Of a DNA stretch of 64,000 nucleotides, positions 1 to 12,200 are shown one piece after another. The notes beneath the pieces are model-generated. The model searched no databases and was not told the origin of the DNA. It worked only from the letters and a program-made list of their open reading frames with translations. The stretch is from Meghimatium bilineatum. Taxonomy: Eukaryota; Mollusca; Gastropoda; Stylommatophora; Philomycidae. The number at the start of each line of letters is the position of its first letter. Positions within the stretch are counted from its first letter, which is position 1. The DNA lies in the NCBI GenBank assembly GCA_034231615.1, contig CM067318.1, positions 36,055,382-36,119,381 on the forward strand, written 5' to 3'. Made by a program: the position numbers and the translations under genes.

Positions 1-110
1 CAGGTTGATGTTTTTCCTTCATTCTTTTTTTATGAAGAAATTCTTCATAGCTTTTGTCCTATATGACTATTTTTATCAATGTTGTGGCCAGCATTTTACT
101 CATGTGTTCA

Positions 111-168
111 CTCTAGATATATCATCTATCACCGTGTCTACATTCATCATGTGTTCATTCTAGATACA
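111..168. repeat. 47-bp tandem repeat, left part of a split array
   Basis: One and a part units of a roughly 47-bp repeat (ATCATCTATCACCGTGTCTA and following) lie here; the same unit resumes at 1717-1812. The array is interrupted by the 1.5-kb insert at 169-1711. The first 110 bases show nothing recognisable. Confidence 0.6.
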
Positions 169-1711
169 TACCTGTCAACCTGTTGAGACTGAAAACCATA
201 AAAAAAGTTATAAAAAACCGTCATTGAGCATGAAAAACCATAAAATCATACAGAATGGTGAGGGTGGCACCATCCGCGAACAGAATTTAAAAAAAAAGGT
301 AATATTGGTTTTTTAAGGGTAGTTTGCCTTTGTTTAACATAGACAGTCATATTGTGGGAAAATTATAGAGCACAAAGACTAGGCCTATATATCTTTATGT
401 AACTTTAATACGAAAAAAAGAAATATGGAAACAAAAATTATTACAGAGAATGGATGCTTAGATCTGTTTGAAACTATAAGAACTTGTTGGAATGCACTAT
501 AAAGCGTTCAACAATAATTTCAACTATCCATGAATAGCGCACATCATGCATTTATGGTCAGCGGAGATCATACAACTATGACAGGCAGAGATCGTGCATC
601 TATGACCGGCAGTAATCATGCATATATGGCCAGCAGAGATGGTTCATCTATGACAGGCAGATAATGTGCATCTATGAACGGCGGAGATCGTGCAACTATG
701 ACCGGCATCAATCGTGCATCTATGACTGGCAGAGAATGTGCATCTATGAACGGCGGAAATCGTGCATCTATGACCGGCGGAAATCGTGCATCTATGACCG
801 GCGGAGATCAAGCATTTATGACCGGCGAAGAATGTGCACCTATGACCGGCGGAGAATGTGCATCGGCTATCGGCGGAGGTCGTACAAGTATGACCCGTGG
901 AGATTGTGCAGCTCTAACCGGCAGGGATCGTGCATCTATGAATAACGGAGATCGTGCATCTGTGAATAGCGGAGACTGTGCATCTATTATCGGCGGAGAC
1001 TGTACAACTATGACTCGTGGAGATTGTGCATGTGATCGGAAGGGATTGTGCATCTATAGCAGTGACGGCTTCATTTTCAGTCAGCGGCATCATTTTCTCA
1101 TTTTCCGTTTGTAATTCCTAAAAAGAAATATAATGTGACAATAAAATATTGGTTTAAGATAAGTCTAAAGATCAGATTTAGGCCTACATAAACAAATAAC
1201 ATATTCTATTATTTAACTATAGGCCTACCTACACCACCTAGGTCTAGGAGGCAAACAAAAACAATATAAATTAAACGATGTATATAGTAGGCCTAGAAAC
1301 AAAATACATGTGTTACTAGTATTTGTGTACTGTAGATACACTGAGTAACACTGTCAATGCATGTGGACAAAAATTCCCTAAAAATTCGGTATAAAGACAA
1401 CTTCCCCAGCACAGAGAATAATTAAAGTACTGGGTAGTGTGTTAAAAGCATTGTTTCCAACAATACTTCGCCCCAAGACCAGATCAAATAAAAATCTCAA
1501 ACGACACTATTGTGAATAAAACCCGTACAAATCACTGTTGCCACTAAAATATATACTAAAATATCAGTGTTACCACTAAATTTAATTTTAAAAAACCTTA
1601 ACGTACAGAACTGCAGAAATTCATGTAAAAACCCGTAAATGCCGGTATACGCCCGTAAAGCCTGGAAAAAACCGTAAAAATTATTGGCGATTTACGGGCA
1701 GTTGACAGGTA
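169..1711. mobile_element. DNA-transposon-like insert with short terminal inverted repeats
   Basis: The segment starts with TACCTGTCAAC (169-179) and ends with its exact reverse complement (1701-1711), and it splits a 47-bp tandem array, which argues for insertion. Subterminal DNA is rich in CCGTAAA-like and AAACC motifs at both ends. No transposase is visible; the only open frames come from the internal minisatellite. A clean target duplication is not evident (AGATACA left, AGATATA right but offset by five bases), so superfamily is undetermined. Probably a non-autonomous element. Confidence 0.5.
540..1062 (+). repeat. 24-bp minisatellite, about 22 units
   Basis: Consensus GAGATCGTGCATCTATGACC plus GGCG, period 24. 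Because the period is divisible by three, several frames on both strands stay open and give eight-residue repeats (for example ASMTGGDR and CIYDRRRS). Units near 880-1060 are more diverged. It sits inside the inverted-repeat-bounded element at 169-1711. I see no reason to call it a gene. Confidence 0.9.
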
Positions 1712-2159
1712 AGTTAAGATATATCATCTATCACAACTGTCTACATTCATCATGTGTTCACTCTAGATATATCATCTATCACAGTGTCTACATTCATTAT
1801 ATGTTCACTAAAGAAACTTCACACATCATCCATGTTATTCATAAATTCACTGACTATAAATTCATTGGAATTAACAAACCTGATTCAAATCTTCTTTTTT
1901 ATTTTCTAATGTTGTTATTAAAAAAAATTAAAGTTATTTATTGCAGTTTAAAATGAGTGCCGGGTGATAATGTTTTATTTTGGATTCTGATTATTTAGCA
2001 AGATACTTTACAAATAGATGACAGTAAGAGCCATTCATTAAGAACACATATGAAGGCTAATCCAGTGATTTTTCTTCTCATACACAACAAGAAAAATTGA
2101 GGGGCGGGGGAAGGAATAGACTGTGAGTGACATAAAAAATATACTGGATAGTTTGATTC
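1063..2159. other. AT-rich non-coding DNA with the right part of the 47-bp array
   Basis: The stretch holds the right end of the 169-1711 element, two more 47-bp units at 1717-1812, and then AT-rich sequence with no recognisable gene or repeat. Confidence 0.5.
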
Positions 2160-2560
2160 TGTGGCACACTAGGTTGTCAGTAGAGGAGTTGATACACAGA
2201 ATGGGTACAGTACAAGTAGACACCACCACATATTTAGAGTTTAGGATAGTTGTGTTTTACATAACTAATCCCAACCATAAATAAATATTTCAATTATTAA
2301 ATGATGAGCATGAAATTTACGAACATAGACAAAGGAAATAATTAAACATGGTGTCTACATGTACTGTACCACAGATTGTTCATAAAATATTATGTAGGTC
2401 AAGAATCACCTATAATATTCAGCAGAGGAGCTGATACATAGCAGCACATAACATGAAATGTTGTGTAATCGAGGATCACCTATGCTAGCCAGCAGAGGAG
2501 CTGATGCACAGCATGTTATATGAAATGTGTAGGTCATGGATCACATATACTAGTCAACAA
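2160..2560. repeat. Degenerate tandem repeat, about 75-80 bp unit, split by a foldback element
   Basis: The phrase CAGCAGAGGAGCTGATACACA recurs (with changes) near 2175, 2422 and 2490, followed each time by an ATG- and TAGGTCA-rich stretch. The foldback copy at 2206-2371 lies between the first and second units. Confidence 0.5.
2206..2371. mobile_element. Foldback MITE, partially deleted copy
   Basis: It starts GGGTACAGTACAAGTAGACA and ends GTCTACATGTACTGTACC, so the ends are inverted repeats. The centre (TTGTGTTTTACATAACTAAT) matches the centre of the near-perfect palindrome at 50582-50804. Most of the left arm is missing here. Confidence 0.65.
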
Positions 2561-3128
2561 GGTACATGATGTGATTGTTGTACATACTAATAAGTCAACA
2601 TTCTGCTTGTATTGCAATTTTCTCAATAATGTACTTTATATATTGGCTAAGAAAAAAGTCTTACTCTTGTGAATTGTACAGTATTTACACATAACCCGGT
2701 AATCTATTTTGTGTAGCAGAGATGCAGAGCATATCTTGGACAGACATGATATTAGACTTAATTTCTGCTGCATTAGTTGTACAGCTGGTTCATAAAGCAA
2801 TGGCAACCAACTGAACATAGTATTGCAGGAAATCACTAGTCAATATGTGATACATTTTAAGTGGGATATGAGCATGTGAGATTTTTAAAAAAGTCTGTAT
2901 TAGTGATAATCACTAGGAAATTTAACACCAAGCGACCTTTTTTTTTTAAAAAATTTTTTTCAAAATTCAGTTTGGGTTTTTGGAATTTTTTTTTGGGGGG
3001 GGGGGGGGGGGGCGCCGAAATCCATATTAATACAGAAATCCGTACTAGTTGACAATTACGGATATGTTATCCATTTTTTTGAAAATCTTTTAATGTATTC
3101 AGAATATGTTTGAAAATAATAATTCCAG
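2561..3128. other. AT-rich DNA with a homopolymer stretch
   Basis: No gene is seen. Around 2938-3012 there are runs of T, A and then an uninterrupted run of G (about 16, up to 3011). The intron acceptor TTCCAG at 3123-3128 leads into the first visible MAM exon. The upstream signal-peptide exon expected for that gene could not be found here. Confidence 0.5.
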
Positions 3129-3275
3129 GTAACTACTTAATGGATAACTTTGAGGAAAGCTTTGGTGATTGGTCACAAGATAACACAGATGATTTTGATT
3201 GGTCCAGACACTCTGGTAGATGGATTAGTACAAGCGGTGGGCCAAGAAGAGATCATACTCTAGGAACCCACATGG
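3129..3275 (+). CDS. MAM protein, first visible exon
   Basis: Acceptor TTCCAG and donor GTAAAT bound the exon; both junctions are phase 1. It encodes the N-terminal MAM strands with DNFEESFGDW and DDFDWSRHSG. The usual first two MAM cysteines are absent. Confidence 0.85.
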
Positions 3276-6200
3276 GTAAATTTTATAAGCAAACATGCAT
3301 ATAATTAACATATTGTTGCATATTTTAACATATTCAATATTTATATTAAACATATTATGTAGTTGAAGTTTAATACATATATTTTTCGGGAGCCGTGTTA
3401 GCGCACTGGCTTCGCATATGAGTGGTCCTGGGTTAATTCCCCAGCTGAGGCGGAAATGTTTTCAGATCGCAACGGCTCCCCGGTCGACCAATCCTTAAAT
3501 GGGTACCAGATTAATCTGGGAAGTAAAGACTGCGAGGGAGAGGAGATGGCTACCGCCCTCATTTGCAGAGCCTCTGAAATGTGAGATCGCTAACATCTCA
3601 CACCCCTACGGCATTAATAAATGCTATGGGTTACTTTACTTTACATATATTTTGTGGTTATATTAATAATTAAATCTTTGAGTCTGTGCTTTTTTTCAGT
3701 GCCGAATATGATAAATTGAGAAACCAGTGATCTTTTGTTTGAGTCATGTGATGATGACACACATATATGTATTTCTCACATGCTGTTCAAACCCATAGCC
3801 ATTTTTCTTTGTGTGTTGTTCTGCAAAGAGTATCATGTAATCTTTCTTATGTTATTTTGTTTGTTAATTTATTTGTTATGTCATTGCACTCTGTGAATAC
3901 TCACAATTTTCTGTCAGCTCTAGTAGATATCAAAGAGTATGTATGATGATTTGTTCCTATGACTTTCTGGTTTAAAAAAATACTCCTTCATCTGCCTTAC
4001 AGCTTCCTTGTAACTCTTACCACTCATAAAACAAAATTTTCCAAATTGTAGATTAGATGTGTCATCTATTGCGGAATTGACATCCAGCAGGTATTCACTA
4101 AGATATCCCTCTAGTCCATCTTTGATTCACCGATTATTTATGCTTTTAGTCTTTCTTTTGCTAACTGGTACCCATTTTGATTCTTATAGTGGCAGTTTAT
4201 TATCATTCAACCTAAGAATATATCTGACATAAATCTGCGATACATTTCTTGTTGTAGAAACACATTACTATTTGGTGTTCTCTGTTATATGTTTGACTTA
4301 AATTCGCCCCAGCCAATATTTAAGAGTTTTCTCCCTCTCTTCCCCCGCTGCATTTGTTCTCAAACATCTCCCATTCAGAAAAATGTACTCTGGATATTGG
4401 AATACATAGTGTCATAGTAATCTCTAAGACAGGAGTGGGCAAACTTTTTGTGCAGAGGGCCGCATTGCAAATTGTAAAGCTATTGGAGGGCCGCATATAA
4501 TATTATGTATATTTGGCAATATATATATATTTAAATATTTAAATGATGTCAAATTGGGAAAAAAATATTGTATATATAATATATAAGAAAGTCGAATTAA
4601 AATTCCAATGGATTTCTGTGTAATATTAATGGGGAAAAAATCATTTTTGACGATCGTCCGTTTATTTAAAAATGTGTTTGAGGTCCGCAAAATATCCAAT
4701 GGCGGGCCGCATGCGGCCCGCGGTTTGCCCACCCCTGCTCTAAGACATTTCATTTCTTTTCCTGAACTGTATTTTTCAGCTTTAACAACCATATGTTAAC
4801 ATTTGCATTAAAACTGTAATAGTTTGTTACGTTTATTTCTTATTTTGTATGTCCAATACATATTCTATCGCATTTTATAATACTTTATATTGATTAAATT
4901 GGCATCATTTCAGGACATTACCTGATATTTGAAGGTGGCACTCACTCAAATGGACAAGTAGCAAGATTGATTAGTCCAGAATTTTTACCAGTGTACAGTA
5001 CTGAGTGTAATGTATGTCTACTTTATGTATATTTGTGTGTGTATAAACAGCTATTGTACTGTATATAATGTATAGTGGGCTTCTTAAACACTATCATCTG
5101 ATTTATTCCTGATTGGCTATATTTAGATAACCTCTCTAGCTTTCACAAAGTTTGAAAAACATTACCTCAATAACAGTGTTTTGATAAACAACATTTGAAC
5201 TCAAAAATAATATCAGTGTCAACTGTCAACCTATTTCCATTTATGCAACCTAATAAGGTACGCATATCATCACATACCTCACAGCCTACAACAAAATATG
5301 TATTTTATTTTGTGAAGGAGTAGTTGTACTGTATACTTGGTTCAAATGTTTGGAGTGTGGCAGAAACAATCTCAACCTCCCTCCTCATAGGTAGAGTAGT
5401 TGTACCCAAACGTTCAAGTGGAGAGCAGAAAAAGCACTTCAAGGATCACCTAAAAAGCTCTTTAAAACACTGCGGCATCGATCCTAGTTTCTGGGATACT
5501 ACAGCACTTGATCGCTCAGCCTGGCACACCCAGATCACTACTGGCATCATGAAATTTGAAAAAGAAAGAACACTGCAGGCAATCCACAAGCACAAGAAGC
5601 AGAAGGACAAATTAAAAATTATCCTATCCGAACCTTCAGCACTCCTGCATGCACTGCAATAGAACTTTCCGTGCACGAATCTGACTCATCGGGCATCTAC
5701 GAACTCACAAACCAAATTAGATAATAACCAATTTTAATTATTTATTTTCCTTCGCATTTATTGTTTTTCATGCCATGCTCATCTTCGCTTGCAAATGAGG
5801 AACATCATCATCATTTGTCCTGTATACTTAGTTCCCATGTGTGGAGGGCTACAGCAACAATCTCCATCTTCATAGATGGAATAGTTGTATGGTATATTTA
5901 GTTCCCATGTGTGGAGAGCTGCAGCAACAACCACAACCTCCATCCTAATACTGGAACTAGTTGTTCTGTATACTTAATTCCTTCATATACATATGTCATG
6001 GAACTAACATTTTTAGAGAATCAAATACCATCTGAAATATAATATTTATTTTGTAATTACTATGCAATAAATGATATTCCCTCTTTACAGATCAGATTCT
6101 ACTATCATATGTATGGCTCTAATAAAGGTCAGCTTACATTGTACATTCGTTCTACAAACTCTGGAAAAACACATCAGCTTGGCCAGTTTTTCACCGGACT

Positions 6201-9200
6201 TAACGATGCATGGCTGTTTAACAGTACTACACTGTCTTCAAGGGACAATTTTCAGGTATTACTTAAGTTGTTCTATTGTTTAGAATAGTTAGTGTGGCCA
6301 TTTTTTTTATATGACCTGTAGGAAAATGATATATTGTTTGTATTTTTAAACTAAATTTTCACAGGTATTCTTAATACAATTCTTGAAGTTGCTCTAGAAT
6401 AACATTCAGAATGGATGGCTACACCATGATTACATGGAATAATAAATACTATGTTATTATAATTTTGTTACTGCTGCACTCTCCACCTTGTTGGATACTC
6501 TCTGACAGTTTGGCTATTTATGCTTAGATGGAGCATATTGGCGTTTCACACCTGAGGAACTGTACACTAGATTGCTTTTGTATCCTCTAGCTTGCTTTTG
6601 AACCCAGTTTGATAAATGTTGCCCTATAATGTGCTTTAGTACTTGATGCCATGTATCTTCTTCTTCTGCGTTCGCTTTCAAACTCCTGCAGATTAGCAGG
6701 ATGTACTCCGGAGAACGGAATGCGTTGTGTCATGGTTTACAGCATTGCTGCAATATCTGCGCCTTTTGGCCTGACACATCCGACTTCAGCATGGCTTTGG
6801 GTCACTGACCCTATATGGGATGGGACAGCCAACTCCATCCCATAACCTCCTTAGTCGCCTTTTACGACATGCGTGGAAGGTAAACAGTGTTGCTATTCTT
6901 TGCTCCACTTTCGGGCCCTGGCAACACCCGTGCGGATGCCACGTATAATATTAGCCAAGCCTGATAAAACTCATTACTTCATTCCATGAAAATATTAGGA
7001 CTATCATCCAGTTTGATGACTTTTCAGCCTGGTCTGTCTTATAGCCAAATCAGGCAAATGAGATCCTTCTCTGTGAACTGCTGTGCACTGATGATGTGAC
7101 ATTAGCTGCTTATAATGAGACTATTTTGCAAGATCTGATTTAGATTAGCAGCTGGTAAGGGCCTGTGATGTTCTCATTATCAATAAACATCAAGAAAACT
7201 GCTATTGTGTCTTCTTCTTCTTCTTCTTTCGTTCACTTGAAACATGTCTATATCTGTAATTCTGTCTCCTTAATAAAACTGCTATTGTGTCAAAATACTA
7301 TTACAGCACCAAACATCACCCTCAACAACTTCAATCAGCATATAGCTTCAGTTATCTAAGATCCACATTCACCACAAAATTCTCACTTGAAGTAAGTGCT
7401 TGCATAGGAAAAGCTGCCACCAAGTTTGTTAAACTGTCAAATAGAGTATGGAACAATAAGAAGTTGGCAATAGAGACCAAAATCTTGATTCACCAGGCAT
7501 ACAAACTCTGGTTATTTTATGGGATCTGAAACATGGATGCCATAACTCACAACAAGAACAAGATTGAACATCTTCCATTTGCAATGTATCCACAAAAATT
7601 TTTTATATCAAGGATAAAATTATCAACATTGAGGTCCTGCACTTGTACAAGCTTCTAACATAACTCTCCACACTCTGTCACAATCAATACAAGATAACTG
7701 CGTGAAACGTAACAACAATTAGACTTACGTAAAACACAGGTTTATATATCGTTTCAATGGGACACGACAGACTATAGCTAAAACTAGTAGGTTGTGATAA
7801 TTTTTCCATTCGTCGTCTTTTGATGTTTTATTTGTGTCTTGATAAAGACCTTTTGGTTGAAACGTTGAATGTGATTTGTGTATTGTAATTTTTATGATTT
7901 CTTGTGTGCTCATCATTGCCTACTAGTTTTAGCTATAGTCTGTCGTGTCCCATTGAAATGATATATAAACCTGTGTTTTATGTAAGTACACTCTGTCACA
8001 GAAGACTTAGCCATATTGAAAAAATGATCAGACATAGCTCCATCCCAAAAAAGAAAATTGTATGGGGAAATTCACAAGGTGCTAGAAGAAAAGGCAAATC
8101 AAAGCTGTGTTACAAAGATATATGCATCAATTAATGTTTTTGTCATTGCTATGACAACTAGGATAATATGACAGAAGATCATATCACATTGAGTACAATC
8201 CTGCTAGTGGTGCTGGCAAGTTTTGAGGCGCAGAACAGACAAATGCAACTTAAGATGCAACAGTCCAGTGATGACAAGGCCATATATAATCAGTACTTTG
8301 CTTCAACAGGGAAACACAGTGACCATAGGTGAGGTGAGAAAGTATATCCTCTTTTAAAAGATACATAGGTCACATAATCAATATCTTGACTTGGACTTTG
8401 AGTCCACATACTTTGGGATTGTTGCTGGAATGAAGAATAGAGCACTTATGGGAATGTACCCTGTTCTATGATTCTGGTTTTTAAACAAGAATTGATAGGA
8501 ACATAATGACATATTTTTAACATTCATAATATTATTTGTAAATGCATTATTGTTCATTCTTACAGGTTGTTTTTGAAGGAAAGGTTATAGGTCAGCATTC
8601 AACAGATATTGGCCTTGATGATATCACATTCACACCTGAATGTCAGCTGAAAAATCCATGTGAGTATTACCGAACTGGTAAAGATAGCATTTACTCTTTT
8701 TGGTTATTTAACTACTTTCATCCCAGTCAGACCATAGATGCTCTTCTCCAGCAGATCTTGAAGAAAATATATATGTTATCTTATGATAACATTCTTCCAT
8801 TTATGAATATTTGTATCTAAATGAATTTATGTAGATGTGTCTTTGTGTATAATTACATGCTGTTTATGTTAATAATAATAAATGGTTGTTTCTCCAGAAG
8901 GCATTATTCACTTCCTGTTTACAACTCACAATCTTAGTGATGTTTACAGTAAACATGGAACTACCAGATGGTGATATTTATAGAAAGACTGAAAGGCCTA
9001 AAGGATTAACTTCATTGTTCTTGGATTATTTCATATGTACTCTATTCCTCTCAACAAAGCGGGATGCCGCTGGACAAGAGTACCTCTCAAAGCACATAGC
9101 TCCCTAGCAATAATCCCCAGGGATCTCAGAAAATAGTCCACTTTATAAACAAGACTTTGCCAGCAGGATTTCAATTCATAACCTCTTGAGCACAAAACAA

Positions 9201-12200
9201 ATGGCGTAACTGGTATACAAAGAAGATCCCTGATGATATTCATATCCAACATCAAACTATCAACTCATGATATTCACATATTTTACTTTATTTTATAGCC
9301 ACAAACAGACCAGGAACCTCAAAAACAGTAATAACAGCTAAACCTGGCAGCGTTACAACAAATAGAATTTCAGCACAATCCAGTGTTATAACTACAGCTG
9401 GTGTTACAACTAAAGCTGGTGTTACGACTAAAGCTGGTGTTACAACTAAAGCTGGTGTTACAACTAAAGCTGGTGTTACAACTAAAGCTGGTGTTACAGC
9501 TCAGACTGGTGCTACTGTTCAAGTTCATACTGCTACTCAAAATGGTGTCACTTCTCAAACTAGCAAATTTGGCACCATGACCGCTTCTTCAGTTGTGCCA
9601 ACTGTGCAAGGTTCTATTGCAAGTGGAGATTCAGGTAATATAGATTATAATTATTTACTTATAACCAACATAGGAACATCATGAAATATAATAGATGCTG
9701 AAAATAGAATCACTGAAGATTTCAAAGCTCTGTATAATATAGATATGTTCATAAGAGGTGATGAAAATATCTTTTACAAGTTGCATATATTTCCAGCAAT
9801 AACGTTTATATTTCCTATGTGCAACTTTGATGTGGGGAGGGTTCCAAAGCTTTCTTTTATATTCAGAAGACTCCAACTCTCAGTGGTATGCAATGTATTG
9901 AGAAGAATCCTCTTACTCAGAGGAGTGTATATAGAAGGAGTGTGGACATATATAAAATGATGAATGGTTGAGCATATACAAACTTTCATGACAACTTTCT
10001 AGCATGGGAATAGAGATTGAGGCAGTTATCTTCAAGTGCCATTTCCATAATGAAAATTGGCTGCAATTTCAAAAAAAATAATCTTAAAGTGAACTTGTAG
10101 AGAACTTACCATATAACCTTCTTCATTGCAAGCACCTCACCCACATTCCTTTCGTAATGAGTGTAGATAGTCACACTATTTGTTTTGATTTGTACCACAA
10201 ACTTTGAAGCATTATATTTAATATAATTTAGTAACATATATGTGTCAGAAAGAAATGACAAACTACTAAACATATCTATATTGATATCCTAGAAAATCAC
10301 TACAGTAAAAATAATTTTTTTACGGAAAAAGTTCCATAGTTTAAAAAATTCACATTTTAAGGAAGGTCTAATAATTTGCCAGCAAAAGTTATTAAAAAGA
10401 ATGAATACAGAAGTTTTGTTTCCTGAATTTACTGCTGCTTCTTCTTCTTCTGCGTTCAATCTCAAACTCCTGCAGATTAGCAGGAGGTAGTCCAGAGAAC
10501 GGAATGTGCTGTGTCATGGTTTATAGCATTGCTGCGATATCTGCACCTTTCGGTCTGACACATCCGACTTCAGCATGGCTTTGGGTCTCTGACCCTATAT
10601 GGGGTGGGACAGCCAACTCCATCCCATAACCTCCTTAGTCGCCTTTTACGATATGCGTGGAAGGTAAACAGTGTTGCTGTTCTTTGCTCCCCTTTCGGGC
10701 CCTGGCAACACATGGACGACTGCTGCTTATAATGTACCGGGTAATTATTTTTGTGTTACCGTAGTTATTTCCTATTTATTGGACATACAAGTAAATGAAA
10801 CGGTTTATAATAATAAAATATAATGCAACATGGGAAACTGAGAACACACAACAGAACAAGAGACAGCAATCAATTCTGCTTGCAAGTAGCCTTTTATTAC
10901 AAACAAAAGTTACTGTTGATGTGTACACCTGTTGCACTTTTTCTGGATTCTATAGCCTGTGTAGAAGACTTATAGAATGACTCAGTCTGCAAAACTTCAT
11001 GAACGGGAGTATTCCTCTAACTTTAAACAAAGATACAACTTCCTTCTGTGTATGCAGAAGGCTCATAACATTCATGATTACCATTACTGTGTGAAATGAA
11101 AAAAATTACATCATATTGACATATGCTATCTGCAAAAAGTTGTATCTAAAAAGGCATGATTTTTTTGTAATATAAAAACGCAAATTGTATACCCATTTAA
11201 CAAGAAAGTGCCGATTTTTTCAATGAAATTATACTGATATATTTATATTTTTCAGATACATGGAAAGTGCCTGTTGTAGTTGTGTTTGGACTTTTAGCAT
11301 TTGTGGCAGTGATTTTTGGTATTTTTATCTATCTGAAGCGTACACGCAACTTGTAAGTTCTTGTTCAAATCTTTAGAATGTATGATATAAAATAATATCT
11401 AGATATTTATGCTTTATAATGGACATTCCTATTAGTTCCTTTACTCTTTCTATCAAATGTTTTTTTTTACAATTAACAAATACTGCTATGATTTCAATCC
11501 ATAATTGTGCAAAATTCTCAAACAAAGAAACAATGAGTATTATTTACAGTTGTATTTTCACTAATCACAGCTCTAAAGAATCGACATACAAATAACTTAA
11601 TGATATAATAGACTTGTTTGAAACTGGTCCAATGTTTTAATCAAATCTACAATCTAGTGGGTACTGTCACACATCTCTGGTAGCAAAAAAGCAGACAGGG
11701 CTAATCAAAGAAGGTGAAAACTATTGAATAAAATGATATTAGAAGCACTTATAAAGATGCCACAACAACTATAACAGACAGTCTAGAATTACAGGTAACA
11801 GTCTACTTGTTGCAATATCTCTCTTCATGTATTTTTATTTATGTTTAGCCATTTGTTCTTGTTCCTCTTTGATTTTGCTATAATGTGTGTGTGTTTTTTA
11901 CCCAGATATTAATATTTAGTCCATATTTTCTGCTAGATTTGTCTACTTGATCTATTAGTCTTTATATTTCCTATTCACTTCCTGATAAGAGGACTGTGTT
12001 ATCTTCATATCATAGATTGTTCTGTGTAATTTTTATTTTTACAAATTTTTCTGTATAGATGTTAAATAGGCTGGGTAATAAAATACATCCTTATCTTGCT
12101 CATCTTTGTGTATATATATATATATGTATAGTTAGTAGTTATTCTCCCACCTTATTGATGCAGTTTGTTCCCAATATATATTTTCGGTCTGCCTGACATC

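Noticed and set aside
664-1114. Open frames of 93 and 146 codons with CIYDRRRS or ASMTGGDR repeats
   Set aside because: They exist because the 24-bp unit is divisible by three and lacks stops; frames on both strands are open, units are not conserved at protein level and no flanking gene signals exist.
2861-3052. 63-codon frame running through poly-T and poly-G
   Set aside because: Low-complexity translation, no domain, and not in phase with the MAM exon downstream.
3386-3460. Possible tRNA gene
   Set aside because: A and B boxes are present, but acceptor and anticodon stems do not pair properly and a SINE body with a target duplication follows. The same reasoning applies to 38893, 41640 and 57414.
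9370-9558. Minus-strand frame with NTSFSC repeats
   Set aside because: Antisense shadow of the MAM stalk exon, which has splice sites and an in-phase transcript on the plus strand.
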